A DNA stretch of 64,000 nt, taken from the NCBI RefSeq assembly GCF_013401555.1, contig NZ_CP058552.1, positions 2,976,001-3,040,000 of the forward strand, in the 5' to 3' direction. Below, in pieces: positions 34,967-44,107 of the stretch. Positions within the stretch are counted from its first letter, which is position 1. Each line of letters starts with the position of its first letter. The notes beneath the pieces were generated by a model. That model was not told the DNA's origin, made no database searches, and was given only the letters and a program-made list of their open reading frames with translations. The stretch is from Paenibacillus sp. E222. Its GTDB lineage: Bacteria > Bacillota > Bacilli > Paenibacillales > Paenibacillaceae. Made by a program: the position numbers and the translations under genes.

Positions 34967-35236
34967 ATGACAAGTACCAACAGCGAAGACCTGTTTTCGC
35001 AGTACGCACAACTCATCCAAGAAGAAGACGATTACGTCGACCAACTAGTCACGTGCAACAAACTCATCCTAGACGCCATGGACATTATCGCCAAGCGAGC
35101 AGGGGTGCTACACATGGAGACAGTGAAACAGGCTGCATATCACCTTCATACGATGGAACAGGATCTGAACCGAAAGCTATTTAAAGTCCGACTGGAGAAG
35201 AGCATCTTGGCAAATCAAATGAGCCAGTCTACATAA
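34967..35236 (+). CDS. Small helical protein divergent from the Xre gene
   Basis: The 89-residue protein starts at an ATG after AGGAGTGGTGA; the longer frame from 34883 overlaps the promoter. It is acidic and alpha-helical (DLFSQYAQLIQEEDDYVDQLVTC, MDIIAKRAGVLHMETVKQAAYHLHTMEQDLNRK) without membrane segments or known motif. It is transcribed from the divergent promoter controlled by the Xre-type operator, ends in a terminator, and is of unknown function. Confidence 0.65.
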   Translation: MTSTNSEDLFSQYAQLIQEEDDYVDQLVTCNKLILDAMDIIAKRAGVLHMETVKQAAYHLHTMEQDLNRKLFKVRLEKSILANQMSQST

Positions 35237-35251
35237 ACCACCTAACTAAAG

Positions 35252-35293
35252 GACAGTGCAGGATCACACAAGATGATCTTGAACTGTCTTTTT
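35252..35293 (+). terminator. Terminator after the small helical protein
   Basis: GACAGT and ACTGTC form the outer stem, GATCA and TGATC the inner stem, with a small internal loop, followed by TTTTT. Confidence 0.8.
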
Positions 35294-35331
35294 GTCTGTC
35301 CATCCAAACGTTTTTCGTTCTGAATTAAGCA

Positions 35332-35382
35332 TTGACTTTCCCCACAAATCCCCCTACACTTCAATTATTAAAATACTTTTAA
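35332..35382 (+). promoter_or_regulatory. Promoter and operator of the ROK regulator gene
   Basis: TTGACT (35332-35337) and TACACT (35355-35360) are spaced 17 bp. Just downstream lies the inverted repeat TTAAAATACTTTTAA (35368-35382), which is a likely operator for the ROK protein, since ROK/XylR-type sites are A/T-rich palindromes near the start of transcription. Confidence 0.6.
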
Positions 35383-35433
35383 AAACATTCGTTGAATGGT
35401 TTGAAATGAACGAAAGGAGGCATATAACTTACC

Positions 35434-36471
35434 ATGTTACCCACATCACACAACACCCAACAGGTGAAGCGGATCAACGTCGAACTGGTGAAGAATACAC
35501 TGCGATCCATGGGCGTAGGCACCAAAGCTTCCATTGCGAACCTGACCAAACTTAGCGTGGCGACATGCGGTACGATCCTGAACGAATTACTCCAAACGGG
35601 TGAGATTATCGATCTTGGCCCGGATGAATCGAGTGGGGGAAGACCGGCGAGTCGATATCAATTCAATGCGGACTACGCCAGTGTGTTGTGCCTGATTATT
35701 CGAACGGAGGGCGGTATACACTCGATCACACATACATATGCCAATCTGAACGGAGAGATGGCGGATGAACAGACGCTCTTTATGGATGAGATTAATGTCA
35801 CGGTAGTAGAAGATCTGATTGCAAACCTGATCGAACAACACCACAATGTGCAGGCCATCGGAATTGGCATACCTGGGGTGGCGCACAATGGCGTGATCGG
35901 CATTTGCGACGTACCGGAGTTGGCAGGTCAACCATTAGGGCCAAGGCTTAAGGAGCAGTATGAAGACGTGGAAGTGGTTATTGGCAACGACATGAACCTG
36001 ACGGTCTATGGACTGTATAACCAGCAGCAATTTGAGGAAGAGAAGAACTTTGCGGTGGTGACTTTTCCGGAGAATCATTTTCCGGGTGCGGGCTTTATTA
36101 TTGATGGTCGTCCGCTCACAGGGAATACGCAATTTGGGGGCGAGGTGTCCTTCTTACCTTTTGGCGTATCACGGGAAGAGCAGTTGCGAATGTTGAAAAC
36201 GGTGGAAGGATTGCAGGAACTGGTTGTACAGACGCTAGTATCCATTATCGCGATTATTAACCCGGCTACGATTGTAGTCACAGGTGATACGATGGACCCG
36301 GCGATGAGTGATGGCCTGACGCAAGGTTGTCTGGGTCACCTGATCCCACAGGAGCATATGCCGGAGTTGATTATCCAAAGAGACACGCGGCGCGAATATG
36401 TGACTGGGCTGGTCGCGGTAACGCTAGAGAGCCTGACCTACCGTATTCAGGTGGTTGAGAAACAGTGGTAA
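35434..36471 (+). CDS. ROK-family transcriptional regulator
   Basis: The 345-residue protein has an N-terminal winged helix (KNTLRSMGVGTKASIANLTKLSVATCGTILNELLQTGEII) and a ROK sugar-kinase-like fold (AIGIGIPGVAHNGVIG, VIGNDMNLTVYG, TGNTQFGGEV). The CxCGxxGC zinc motif of classical ROK proteins is absent. It is therefore a sensor rather than a kinase, with a sugar or sugar phosphate as the probable ligand. AAAGGAGG lies 14 nt from the ATG, which is long. It probably controls the MFS gene downstream. Confidence 0.85.
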   Translation: MLPTSHNTQQVKRINVELVKNTLRSMGVGTKASIANLTKLSVATCGTILNELLQTGEIIDLGPDESSGGRPASRYQFNADYASVLCLIIRTEGGIHSITHTYANLNGEMADEQTLFMDEINVTVVEDLIANLIEQHHNVQAIGIGIPGVAHNGVIGICDVPELAGQPLGPRLKEQYEDVEVVIGNDMNLTVYGLYNQQQFEEEKNFAVVTFPENHFPGAGFIIDGRPLTGNTQFGGEVSFLPFGVSREEQLRMLKTVEGLQELVVQTLVSIIAIINPATIVVTGDTMDPAMSDGLTQGCLGHLIPQEHMPELIIQRDTRREYVTGLVAVTLESLTYRIQVVEKQW

Positions 36472-36595
36472 AGGAACTGAACGTCAATCAGAAGGATGAT
36501 CTCTCATCAGAACGGATAAGTTGTAGTAACCCTGTTATATAAAATGAACTATTTCATTAAACAGATAACGGAGAGGACAGAAAAAACCTGAAAAA

Positions 36596-36700
36596 GCGAA
36601 GCGGTCGCCTTTATCCCCGGATTTTCCCTTTGGAGAAGGGAATGGAAAAAAATCTGGGGATAACAGCGATTGGAAGGTTATTCTGTCATCGGAGTGTCCA
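36596..36700. repeat. Structured element with nested hairpins ahead of the MFS gene
   Basis: TTATCCCCGGATTTT (36611-36625) pairs with AAAATCTGGGGATAA (36649-36663, 14 of 15 positions). Nested inside is CCCTT/AAGGG (36626-36640). Flanks such as AAGCGAAGCGGTCGCC and AACAGCGATTGGAAGG look conserved-element-like. From memory, similar sequence recurs between genes in Paenibacillus genomes, but I could not check this. It lies in the leader of the MFS gene. Confidence 0.55.
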
Positions 36701-36750
36701 AGTTAATGACCCTTGTTTCAACTTATATAGACACAATGGAGGAACTTATT

Positions 36751-38007
36751 TTGAATCAGCAAGCAGGTACGCAAGGCAACAAACGAAAGTTCAACAAGCT
36801 GTACGCCATGCAACTGGCAACGATCTTTCTGGGATTTATCGTATTTGGCATATCGGAAAATATTAAAGGGCCGGCCATTCCGCGCATTCAATTCGACTTT
36901 AATCTGGATGAGAAACAGCTCGGGACGTTACTGTCCCTAAACGCACTGGGTTATCTAATCGCTTGCTCCTTCACAGCTATTCTGGTTCGCAAATGGGGCA
37001 TCAAGGCGGTTAGCATCATCTCGTTTGCCTCGATGATCCTCTCGGGTGTGTTCATTTATGTATCCCATACATATCCACTCTTTGCTTCATCGTACTTCTT
37101 CATGTACATCGGAAATGGCATGCTGGAGATTGCTTTGGCGATTCTGGGTGCGCGGATCTTTGTGAAAAATACAGGTACGATGATGAACCTGTCCCATTTC
37201 TTCTATGGGCTGAGTTCAACGGTAGCACCTTTGCTGGCGACGGGTGTCATGTCGTTGCGCGTGTTTGGACACGAGCTGGACTGGCGCGGCATGTATCTGG
37301 TGATGTTGTCACTCTGCCTGCTGCCGATTATTGCGGCACTGCGCAGCAAATTCCCGGGGGACGATCTTCCTCATGAAGATCGGACATCACTCAAGACGTT
37401 AACACGTGATCCTGCCCTTTGGCTGATGGTGCTCATTCTTTCTTTTGGCGTGGTATCGGAACTGGCGGTTGGGGGCTGGCTCGTTAACTTCCTGGAGAAA
37501 GCCTATACGTGGGACACGGTCAAAGCCTCCGGGTTATTATCTGCGTTCTTCCTCACGTTCTCGCTGGGACGCCTGCTGCTTGGACCATTGACGGACCGGA
37601 TCGGATTTGTATTGTCACTGATTCTGTTCTCGGCTTTCTCGGGAGTATGTACGTTCGTGGCGCTTGCAGGGGGAGAGCGTCTTGCGATTTTCTTTGCGAT
37701 ATCTGGCGCGGGCATAGCGATGATCTATCCAACAGTTATGGCTTTTATCGCACGCAGATATCCAAACGGCAGTGACACCGCGATTACTTTCACGGTTACC
37801 CTGATGGGAGTTGGTAGTGTCATCGGTAACTATGTGATTGGTTGGGTGATTGAAGGTGTGAAGCATATGTATGGGGCAACCACTCAGTTAGGGCTGCTGC
37901 GCGGACTTCAGGCGGGATATGGATTCATTGGTTTATGTGCAGTGATCTGTGCGGTATCTGGCGTAGTGTTGTATGTGTATTTGAAGCGGAAGCAGGAACT
38001 GATTTAG
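36751..38007 (+). CDS. Major facilitator superfamily transporter
   Basis: The TTG at 36751 is chosen because GGAGG lies 8 nt upstream and the product then starts NQQAGTQGNKRKFNK before the first membrane helix; the frame extends 27 codons upstream without good signals. The 418-residue protein has about 12 transmembrane segments and MFS loops (VRKWGIKAVS, GPLTDRIGFVLS). It resembles FucP/sugar-type MFS permeases. Position after a ROK regulator suggests sugar or sugar-derivative transport. A terminator follows. Confidence 0.85.
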   Translation: MNQQAGTQGNKRKFNKLYAMQLATIFLGFIVFGISENIKGPAIPRIQFDFNLDEKQLGTLLSLNALGYLIACSFTAILVRKWGIKAVSIISFASMILSGVFIYVSHTYPLFASSYFFMYIGNGMLEIALAILGARIFVKNTGTMMNLSHFFYGLSSTVAPLLATGVMSLRVFGHELDWRGMYLVMLSLCLLPIIAALRSKFPGDDLPHEDRTSLKTLTRDPALWLMVLILSFGVVSELAVGGWLVNFLEKAYTWDTVKASGLLSAFFLTFSLGRLLLGPLTDRIGFVLSLILFSAFSGVCTFVALAGGERLAIFFAISGAGIAMIYPTVMAFIARRYPNGSDTAITFTVTLMGVGSVIGNYVIGWVIEGVKHMYGATTQLGLLRGLQAGYGFIGLCAVICAVSGVVLYVYLKRKQELI

Positions 38008-38047
38008 TTATCATTCTAATGGATATGAATAGCGCAAGATGGTATGG

Positions 38048-38082
38048 GAATCCTCGTTTTGGCAAACGGGGATTCTTTTTTT
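38048..38082 (+). terminator. Terminator after the MFS gene
   Basis: GAATCCTCGTTT (38048-38059) pairs with AAACGGGGATTC (38064-38075, one G-U) around TGGC, followed by TTTTTTT. Confidence 0.92.
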
Positions 38083-38194
38083 ATATGGATTTCAATGTAT
38101 ACAAACTTCATAAATTCATTCGTTTTTATACCAGTCCTTCTTTATTTGAGTCTTGTAGTATGACTTACATCGGGATAACAAAGGGGCAGAACGA

Positions 38195-39157
38195 ATGAAG
38201 AAAACGATTATGTTAAGCTTATTCATAGTCATTACGGCTGGAATAATCTGGTGCATATGGGGCTTTGTTTGGTCAGGTCAGAATCAGCCTGCCTCTACAG
38301 CTGGCACCAGCGGCTGGCAGGGAAATAGGCTTATTGCGCATGCATTTGGTGGAGTCAACGGCGCTAGCTACACAAATTCTTATGAGGCATTTATAACCAA
38401 TTACAATAGAGGGTACCGTTTGTTCGAGGTTGATCTTGTGCAGACGACGGACAGGGAGCTTGTAGCCAGACATGATTGGTCTGACAGGCTACAGCCGGAT
38501 TTGGCCGCTCATCGCGGACAAAACGTAACAACGCTTCAGTTTGCAAACTCGCTTATCATGGGCAGATTCCACCCTCTTACACTGCCGGACATACTGCAAC
38601 TGATGCAGCAATATCCTGATTTCGACTTAATCGTGGATACGAAAGTAGGCAGTAAAGAGCAAATTCAGCAGCAGTTTACGCATCTAGTCAATGAGGCGCA
38701 CCGTACGGATCCTGCACTGCTCAACCGGATTATACCTGAAATTTTCAGCCCGGAAATGTATGACACGGTTATGGGAATCTACCCCTTTCCAAACAAAATG
38801 TATTCACTTTACAAAACTGGCGCCTCTGCCGAAAGTATTGTAGAATTCGTAAGGGACAAACATTTGACAGCGGTTGCCATGCCCGTATACCGTGTGTATC
38901 TCAACCCCAATCTAGTTCCAGCACTAAATAAGTTTGGGGTAAAAAGCTATGTTCACACCGTCAATCGCAGACCGGTTATGCAGATTCTGGACAGATTCGG
39001 GGTGCATGGATTTTACACGGATCAGGAAGAATCACCGGAAGAGCTGATGCTTGCAGACGTTCCCTCCGGCCATGTTGATTTTCCGGGATACATGAGTTCC
39101 GGATGGGCAAGTATAAGAAATATTGTGATGAAGGTGAGAAATAATGGCTATAAATAA
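38195..39157 (+). CDS. Membrane-anchored glycerophosphodiester phosphodiesterase-like protein
   Basis: The 320-residue protein has an N-terminal anchor (MLSLFIVITAGIIWCIWGF) and a GDPD-type TIM barrel: LIAHAFGG with His49, LFEVDLVQTTD (Glu78, Asp80), VARHDW (His93) and FDLIVDTKVG. The usual HRG motif reads HAF, so the conserved Arg is lost, and activity or specificity may differ. It overlaps the response regulator gene by 14 bp and is thus part of a three-gene unit with a two-component system, perhaps as a sensed or controlled envelope enzyme. Confidence 0.8.
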   Translation: MKKTIMLSLFIVITAGIIWCIWGFVWSGQNQPASTAGTSGWQGNRLIAHAFGGVNGASYTNSYEAFITNYNRGYRLFEVDLVQTTDRELVARHDWSDRLQPDLAAHRGQNVTTLQFANSLIMGRFHPLTLPDILQLMQQYPDFDLIVDTKVGSKEQIQQQFTHLVNEAHRTDPALLNRIIPEIFSPEMYDTVMGIYPFPNKMYSLYKTGASAESIVEFVRDKHLTAVAMPVYRVYLNPNLVPALNKFGVKSYVHTVNRRPVMQILDRFGVHGFYTDQEESPEELMLADVPSGHVDFPGYMSSGWASIRNIVMKVRNNGYK

Positions 39158-39842
39158 CATTCTTGTTGTAGACGATGAACCGGAAATTCGAGAAGCGCTC
39201 GTTATTTACTTGAAAAGCGATGATGTGGATGTATTAACGGCCTCTAACGGATTGGAGGCGCTGGAAATCCTAGAACAAGAAACCATTCATCTTATTATCA
39301 TGGACAACATGATGCCACAGCTCGATGGAATTAAAACGACATTTAAAATTCGTGAAAACAAAAATATACCGATCATTATGCTTTCAGCCAAATCGGAAGA
39401 TAGCGACAAGATTTTGGGACTCAACGTTGGAGCCGATGACTATATTACGAAGCCGTTCAATCCGCTAGAGCTGATCGCTAGAGTCCGATCTCAGCTGCGT
39501 CGGTTTACGAATTTAGGTTCCTTCCAGTCAAACGGGGAAGAGATCATTCAAGTAAGAGGACTCGTGCTGAACAAAAGCTCGAAGACTGTTGAAGTGGATG
39601 GAGAGGACGTCAGACTGACCGCGAAGGAATACAAAATTTTGGAGCTGTTGTTGGAGAACAAGGGTAGAGTTTTTTCAATTGAAGAGATTTATGAGCGCGT
39701 GTGGAATGAACCGATCTTCGCTTCAGAGAATACGGTTGCCGTACATGTGAGAAATATTCGTGAAAAAATTGAGATCAATCCCAAAGACCCAAAATATTTA
39801 AAGGTGGTATGGGGAATTGGATACAAAATCGAGAAAAAGTAA
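39144..39842 (+). CDS. OmpR/VanR-type response regulator
   Basis: The 232-residue protein has a receiver domain (VVDDEPEIREAL, phospho-acceptor Asp in LIIMDNMMPQLDG, Lys in DYITKPFNPLEL) and an OmpR-type winged helix (GEDVRLTAKEYKILELLLENKGRVFSIEEIYERVW..VAVHVRNIREKI). The start follows GGTGAG inside the end of the GDPD-like gene, and the kinase gene starts inside its end. All three genes are thus translationally linked. Confidence 0.93.
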   Translation: MAINNILVVDDEPEIREALVIYLKSDDVDVLTASNGLEALEILEQETIHLIIMDNMMPQLDGIKTTFKIRENKNIPIIMLSAKSEDSDKILGLNVGADDYITKPFNPLELIARVRSQLRRFTNLGSFQSNGEEIIQVRGLVLNKSSKTVEVDGEDVRLTAKEYKILELLLENKGRVFSIEEIYERVWNEPIFASENTVAVHVRNIREKIEINPKDPKYLKVVWGIGYKIEKK

Positions 39843-41127
39843 AGCAGATCGAAAGGTTGGAATCGACCTTATTGTCATAATTGTTGCCGCGATCTTATGG
39901 AGCCTCATACTCATAAACGAGTATTCATCCGTGGGGTTGAGTCTGAGCTATTCAACTTCAAGTTTCATCCAGGCACTGCTTGCCTTTACGATTCTTTGCT
40001 TGCTGGTGAGCAGACTGTTTCTTTATTTTAAGGCACCCCTTAGTAGGCGTTCCTTCTGGCATGGCAGTGTGCTGATGGATTACTTTCATTTTTGGAGAAC
40101 TGGTCTTAGAGCCAGTCTGCAGAACTGGAGACTAACGTTAGGCCTCATCGTTATGCTTCTGCTAACCGCGATAGCCGGTATTTGTGTTTGGCAGGCAGCC
40201 ACATATTACTACGAACGTGACTGGCACATACTTTATGTATTGCTGTATGTGCTTTTCCTGGTTCCGTATATACTTTCCAAGATTAGACGCTTTATCGCGA
40301 TCATCAACGGGAGCAAAGAAATTGCCGAAGGGAATATTCAGAATACGATTCAGGATACCGGCAAGGATGCTCTATCCAAACTTGCTGGTTATATTAATAA
40401 TATGAAATCCGGGTATCAAAGCGCGCTGGAGAATCAAATGAAGAGCGAACGGTTAAAAACAGAGCTGATTACCAACGTATCACATGATTTGAAGACCCCG
40501 CTTACTTCTATTATCAACTATGTCGATTTATTAAAAAAAGAAGATCTGTCTACGGAGACATCCCGAGCCTATATTGAAACCCTGGACCGGAAGGCGCTAC
40601 GGCTGAAGCTGTTGATAGAAGACCTGTTCGAAATCTCAAAGATGGCCAGCGGTTCAGTAGAGCTGGATATGGAGTACGTCGATGTCGCAACCTTGTTAAC
40701 ACAGGCGATTGCCGAGTCCAATACCAGTATGGGACAAGCGTCGCTTGTGATTCGGGAGAGGATCGCGAAATTCCCGATCCATGCACATTTGGACGGCAAT
40801 AAAATTTGGCGTGTCTTCGAAAATTTAATTGGTAACGCGCAGAAATATTCGCTTCCAGGAACCAGAATTTATATTTATTTGGACGAGTCTGATGATATGG
40901 TATTATTTAAAATTCAAAACACAGCTGCGTATGAAATTGATTTTGCTGCGGAAGAATTGTTCGAACGTTTCAAAAGAGCAGACGTATCTCGCCAGACAGA
41001 AGGCTCCGGACTAGGGCTGTCCATTGTGAAAAGTATCGTTGAGCTGCACGGCGGGGAGATCAAAATTGAAATTCATGGCGATCAATTCAACGTTATTTTG
41101 CATTTGCCCAAGCAGCGCTTAATTTAA
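39817..41127 (+). CDS. VanS-type sensor histidine kinase
   Basis: The 436-residue protein starts at TTG after AAGGTGG, overlapping the regulator by 26 bp. Membrane segments lie near residues 13-32, 42-66, 104-130 and 135-155, then a HAMP-like linker. The HisKA has LITNVSHDLKTPLTSIINYVDLL and the ATPase boxes are N (VFENLIGNAQKYS), a weak G1, F (LFERFKRAD) and G2 (GSGLGLSIVKSIVELHGG). The four-helix sensor region is of the VanS/YcbM class that often senses envelope stress or antibiotics (inference). Confidence 0.92.
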   Translation: MDTKSRKSKADRKVGIDLIVIIVAAILWSLILINEYSSVGLSLSYSTSSFIQALLAFTILCLLVSRLFLYFKAPLSRRSFWHGSVLMDYFHFWRTGLRASLQNWRLTLGLIVMLLLTAIAGICVWQAATYYYERDWHILYVLLYVLFLVPYILSKIRRFIAIINGSKEIAEGNIQNTIQDTGKDALSKLAGYINNMKSGYQSALENQMKSERLKTELITNVSHDLKTPLTSIINYVDLLKKEDLSTETSRAYIETLDRKALRLKLLIEDLFEISKMASGSVELDMEYVDVATLLTQAIAESNTSMGQASLVIRERIAKFPIHAHLDGNKIWRVFENLIGNAQKYSLPGTRIYIYLDESDDMVLFKIQNTAAYEIDFAAEELFERFKRADVSRQTEGSGLGLSIVKSIVELHGGEIKIEIHGDQFNVILHLPKQRLI

Positions 41128-41140
41128 ACGTCATAAAACT

Positions 41141-41186
41141 AAGTTAACCCTCAATGCTCCTTTTCAGGATGCATGAGGGTTAACTT
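41141..41186. terminator. Perfect inverted repeat after the kinase gene
   Basis: AAGTTAACCCTCA (41141-41153) is the exact reverse complement of TGAGGGTTAACTT (41174-41186), with partial pairing inside. No U-run follows, so termination efficiency is uncertain. Confidence 0.6.
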
Positions 41187-41284
41187 ATCTTCAGGCTCTC
41201 TTCCAGCTCAAGCATTCATTGTGATCGGTGAACAAAGAATATTATTATGCGAATAAGTTTTCATTATTGTTAGGAGGTTAGTAG

Positions 41285-42136
41285 ATGCTATATCGTAAGC
41301 TAGGTAACACGGAAGTAAGCATTCCTGTTATAGGCCAAGGGACATGGAAATATGGTGAAGATAAGCAGAAAGAAAAAGAGGAAGTAGAGGCGTTGCATTT
41401 TGGTATTAGGAATGGACTTACTCTGATTGACACTGCCGAAGAATATGGGAATGGTGGAGCAGAGAAAATTGTTGGTCAAGCCATCCATGGTATTAGAGAT
41501 GATGTTTTTCTTGTGACTAAAGTCTCTGCAAAAAATTGTTCTTACAAAGGTGTCCTTAGAGCGGCAGAGGCAAGTTTAGAACGTTTAAAAACAAGTCATA
41601 TTGATTTGTATTTACAGCATTGGCCTAGTCAACAACATGATGTTTCAGAGACGATGGGGGCCATGGCTGAATTAGTTAATAAGGGATTAGTCAAATATGT
41701 CGGGGTGAGTAACTTTAGCATTCAATTAATGAAAGAAGCTCAGTACCATTTAGGAAATGTGCCTTTGATATGTAATCAAGTACCGTACCATTTAAACGAT
41801 AGAAGCATAGAGAATCAGATTTTACCCTTTGCAGAAGAGAATGGGATCACAATTATGGGATATTCACCATTTGGATTTGCTCCTCATTTACATACATTTG
41901 GTATGAAAGGTTTTCCTGAAGTGGGCTCAATAGAAAGAAATATACTCGACACAATAGGGGACAAGTACGGTAAAACAGCATATCAAGTTGCATTAAACTG
42001 GGTGTTAAGACAGCAAGGATTAGTTACGATCCCAAAAGCTGCGAACAAGAAACACATTGTTGATAATCTAAATGCCTTAGGATGGGAATTAGAAAAAGAT
42101 GATATAGACCAGATTGAGAATCACTTTTCATTGTAA
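41285..42136 (+). CDS. Aldo/keto reductase
   Basis: The 283-residue protein starts after TAGGAGG. The catalytic tetrad of AKRs is visible: Asp and Tyr in LIDTAEEYGNGGAE, Lys in LVTKVSAKN, His in YLQHWP. NADPH-binding parts are GYSPFG and the C-terminal PKAANKKHIVDNLNALGWEL. It reduces a carbonyl with NADPH; the substrate is unknown. It opens the stretch of small accessory genes that follows. Confidence 0.92.
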   Translation: MLYRKLGNTEVSIPVIGQGTWKYGEDKQKEKEEVEALHFGIRNGLTLIDTAEEYGNGGAEKIVGQAIHGIRDDVFLVTKVSAKNCSYKGVLRAAEASLERLKTSHIDLYLQHWPSQQHDVSETMGAMAELVNKGLVKYVGVSNFSIQLMKEAQYHLGNVPLICNQVPYHLNDRSIENQILPFAEENGITIMGYSPFGFAPHLHTFGMKGFPEVGSIERNILDTIGDKYGKTAYQVALNWVLRQQGLVTIPKAANKKHIVDNLNALGWELEKDDIDQIENHFSL

Positions 42137-42213
42137 AAAAAGGAAGTATATTCACGCTGGCAATGGATTACGCTTAAGGTTAAATATGTTCTTATAAGGG
42201 AGGTCATCGTTTC

Positions 42214-42462
42214 TTGAAATTTGAATTAGGGCGTTGCTTACTGAATGAACGATTGAAGGAATCCGGAAAGTCAGCGGAATGGCTGGCAAAAGAATTACTT
42301 TTTAAACCGGAACGAGTTTACGACTTTATTGAAAACAAAAGAGTAATGCCACTCAAAATTGCCATATCAATCGCTGCTTCCATCGGTTGTGATGTTCGTG
42401 CCTTGTATGAATTAATTCCGAATGATACAAAGGCAGGGAAGTACGGGAATCATGTGGAATAA
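42214..42462 (+). CDS. Small Xre-type DNA-binding protein
   Basis: The 82-residue protein starts at TTG after GGGAGG. Nearly all of it is a helix-turn-helix (LKESGKSAEWLAKELLFKPERVYDFIENKRVMPLKIAISIAASIGCDVRALYELI). It precedes the NUDIX gene by 33 bp on the same strand. Targets are unknown. Confidence 0.78.
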   Translation: MKFELGRCLLNERLKESGKSAEWLAKELLFKPERVYDFIENKRVMPLKIAISIAASIGCDVRALYELIPNDTKAGKYGNHVE

Positions 42463-42495
42463 ATATACAACTTTATCTTATTTGGAGGTTGTAAA

Positions 42496-42984
42496 ATGGG
42501 GTTCCCGACACATATTGTATCTGCAGGCGGAATTGTAGAAGATGGAACTGGAAATATCCTTTTAGTAAAAGCCCATGACGACGGTTGGGTGTATCCTGGT
42601 GGGATAACTGAAGTTGGAGAAAACCTGATTGATGGTGTCATTCGTGAAATCAAAGAGGAAAGTGGAATAGACGCCACGGTTAGCCATTTAATTAGTGTTG
42701 TTTCGAATACAGCAATCCATAAGTGGTATGACGGTGTGACTGATGTCCCTACCAAGGTCATGTTTGATTTCGTATGTAAAGCTGTGGGTGGAGCGTTAGC
42801 TACTTCTAATGAAACGAGCGAATGCAGGTGGGTTCCAAAGGAACATGTTCTGGATTTGATTACTTTACCTGGAATCCGCATGCGTTATGAAGCTTATTTG
42901 AACTTTAATGGCTCTGTGAATTATATGGAGTATGTCACTGCGTCAACGACAGAATTTAATGTCAAGCTTCAAAGGAGTGTTTAG
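42496..42984 (+). CDS. NUDIX hydrolase
   Basis: The 162-residue protein holds a complete Nudix box, GGITEVGENLID..REIKEESGI, which coordinates Mg and hydrolyses nucleoside-diphosphate-linked compounds. The ATG follows TTGGAGG. It is followed by a partial copy of the AACTAACGG repeat, as are several other small genes in this stretch. Confidence 0.92.
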   Translation: MGFPTHIVSAGGIVEDGTGNILLVKAHDDGWVYPGGITEVGENLIDGVIREIKEESGIDATVSHLISVVSNTAIHKWYDGVTDVPTKVMFDFVCKAVGGALATSNETSECRWVPKEHVLDLITLPGIRMRYEAYLNFNGSVNYMEYVTASTTEFNVKLQRSV

Positions 42985-43003
42985 TTGTACGAGGGATCGT
43001 GTA

Positions 43004-43020
43004 TTGAACTAACGGGAAGC
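43004..43020 (+). repeat. AACTAACGG repeat, partial copy 1
   Basis: TTGAACTAACGGGAAGC lies 19 bp after the NUDIX stop. It matches the first unit of the fuller copies at 45124 and 48136. Confidence 0.6.
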
Positions 43021-43050
43021 GAGAAAAAATGAGGAGGCAACAAATACATA

Positions 43051-43404
43051 ATGGTCAATGATCTATACCGAAAACTTGGTTCTCTCTTTTTAAAGAAAAA
43101 TCTAGTTCAGTTAGCATCTCAGTTTTTTATTTCGGCGTTAATCGGAGTTATATATACATTTATGATCATTGATGAAACTATAGGTGGATATATTCATAAA
43201 ATATTACCGAGTAAGGATGGACCGAATCTTCATCAATATTTGCCCATTGTGATCACTGTGTTAATTTACTCGTGCTTCATTCAAAGAAAAGAAAGAATTT
43301 TTATAGAAAAAATCTCATTCAGTTGTCTTCATATTTTGATTGCAATACTAAGCTGTATTTCTTCTCTTATCGTTATAATGATGGTTCAATTCCCATTGAT
43401 GTAA
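43051..43404 (+). CDS. Small integral membrane protein of unknown function
   Basis: The 117-residue protein has three hydrophobic segments (FFISALIGVIYTFMII, LPIVITVLIYSCFI, LHILIAILSCISSLIVIMM) and basic cytoplasmic ends. GAGGAGG lies 12 nt from the ATG. No family recognised. It sits between two copies of the repeat and looks like one cassette. Confidence 0.6.
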   Translation: MVNDLYRKLGSLFLKKNLVQLASQFFISALIGVIYTFMIIDETIGGYIHKILPSKDGPNLHQYLPIVITVLIYSCFIQRKERIFIEKISFSCLHILIAILSCISSLIVIMMVQFPLM

Positions 43405-43416
43405 CTAACTAAATTA

Positions 43417-43441
43417 TTCAACTAACGGGCAGGCTAGTTCA
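43417..43441 (+). repeat. AACTAACGG repeat, partial copy 2
   Basis: TTCAACTAACGGGCAGGCTAG and a short extension lie 13 bp after the small membrane protein gene. It corresponds to the second unit of the fuller copies. Confidence 0.65.
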
Positions 43442-43542
43442 CGGCACTATGCTTATGCGAAACAAATTAAAAGCTTCATTGATGAAACTATCAGATGGCA
43501 ACAGGTTAAATTAATCAACGAGACGAAGAGGGGGAAATCGAA

Positions 43543-43998
43543 ATGAAGACGATCAAGTGTATGATGGACCACCTTTACTGGGCAGACGGACGCATCTTGG
43601 ACGCGCTGGAAGAGAGTGAGACGAAGAACAAGGACCTTCTGAAACTCGTTCGGCACGTTGCGGTCGCGGAACGAGTCTGGCTGTCTCGATTGCAGGGCAA
43701 GGGCAGTGCGCAGTATTCGTTGTGGGAGGAAGCGGAAGAGCTGACGGCGATCCGGACGATGTTCGAAGAAAACGCTGAGCAATATCGCGTCTATATCGAA
43801 GGGCTTGAGGAATCTGAGTTGAACGAAATAATCGACTACGCGAATCAGAGCGGGGTTTCATACCGAACATCCGTCCGGGACATCCTGTTGCAGGTCCTCT
43901 TACATGGGCAATATCACCGGGGACAGATCAATCGGGCACTTCGGATCGAATCGATAGAGCCTGTCCAAGTCGATTACATCACGTTCGCGAGGCTCTAA
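43543..43998 (+). CDS. DinB/YfiT-family protein
   Basis: The 151-residue four-helix-bundle protein has the three metal-binding His positions of the DinB family (MMDHLYWAD, LVRHVAVAERVW, LLHGQYHRGQI). Such proteins act in detoxification or thiol-dependent transfer. The ATG follows AGAGGGGG. Its base composition is visibly GC-richer than the flanking AT-rich genes, which fits separate acquisition. Confidence 0.88.
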   Translation: MKTIKCMMDHLYWADGRILDALEESETKNKDLLKLVRHVAVAERVWLSRLQGKGSAQYSLWEEAEELTAIRTMFEENAEQYRVYIEGLEESELNEIIDYANQSGVSYRTSVRDILLQVLLHGQYHRGQINRALRIESIEPVQVDYITFARL

Positions 43999-44107
43999 CG
44001 GGGCCTAATCTTCACTATTACTTGGAATGAGATTGGCATTGAACTTTTATTGTCATTTTATTAAGCGAGTTAGGCCATAAATTAATCTTTATTACTAAGG
44101 AGAACTA

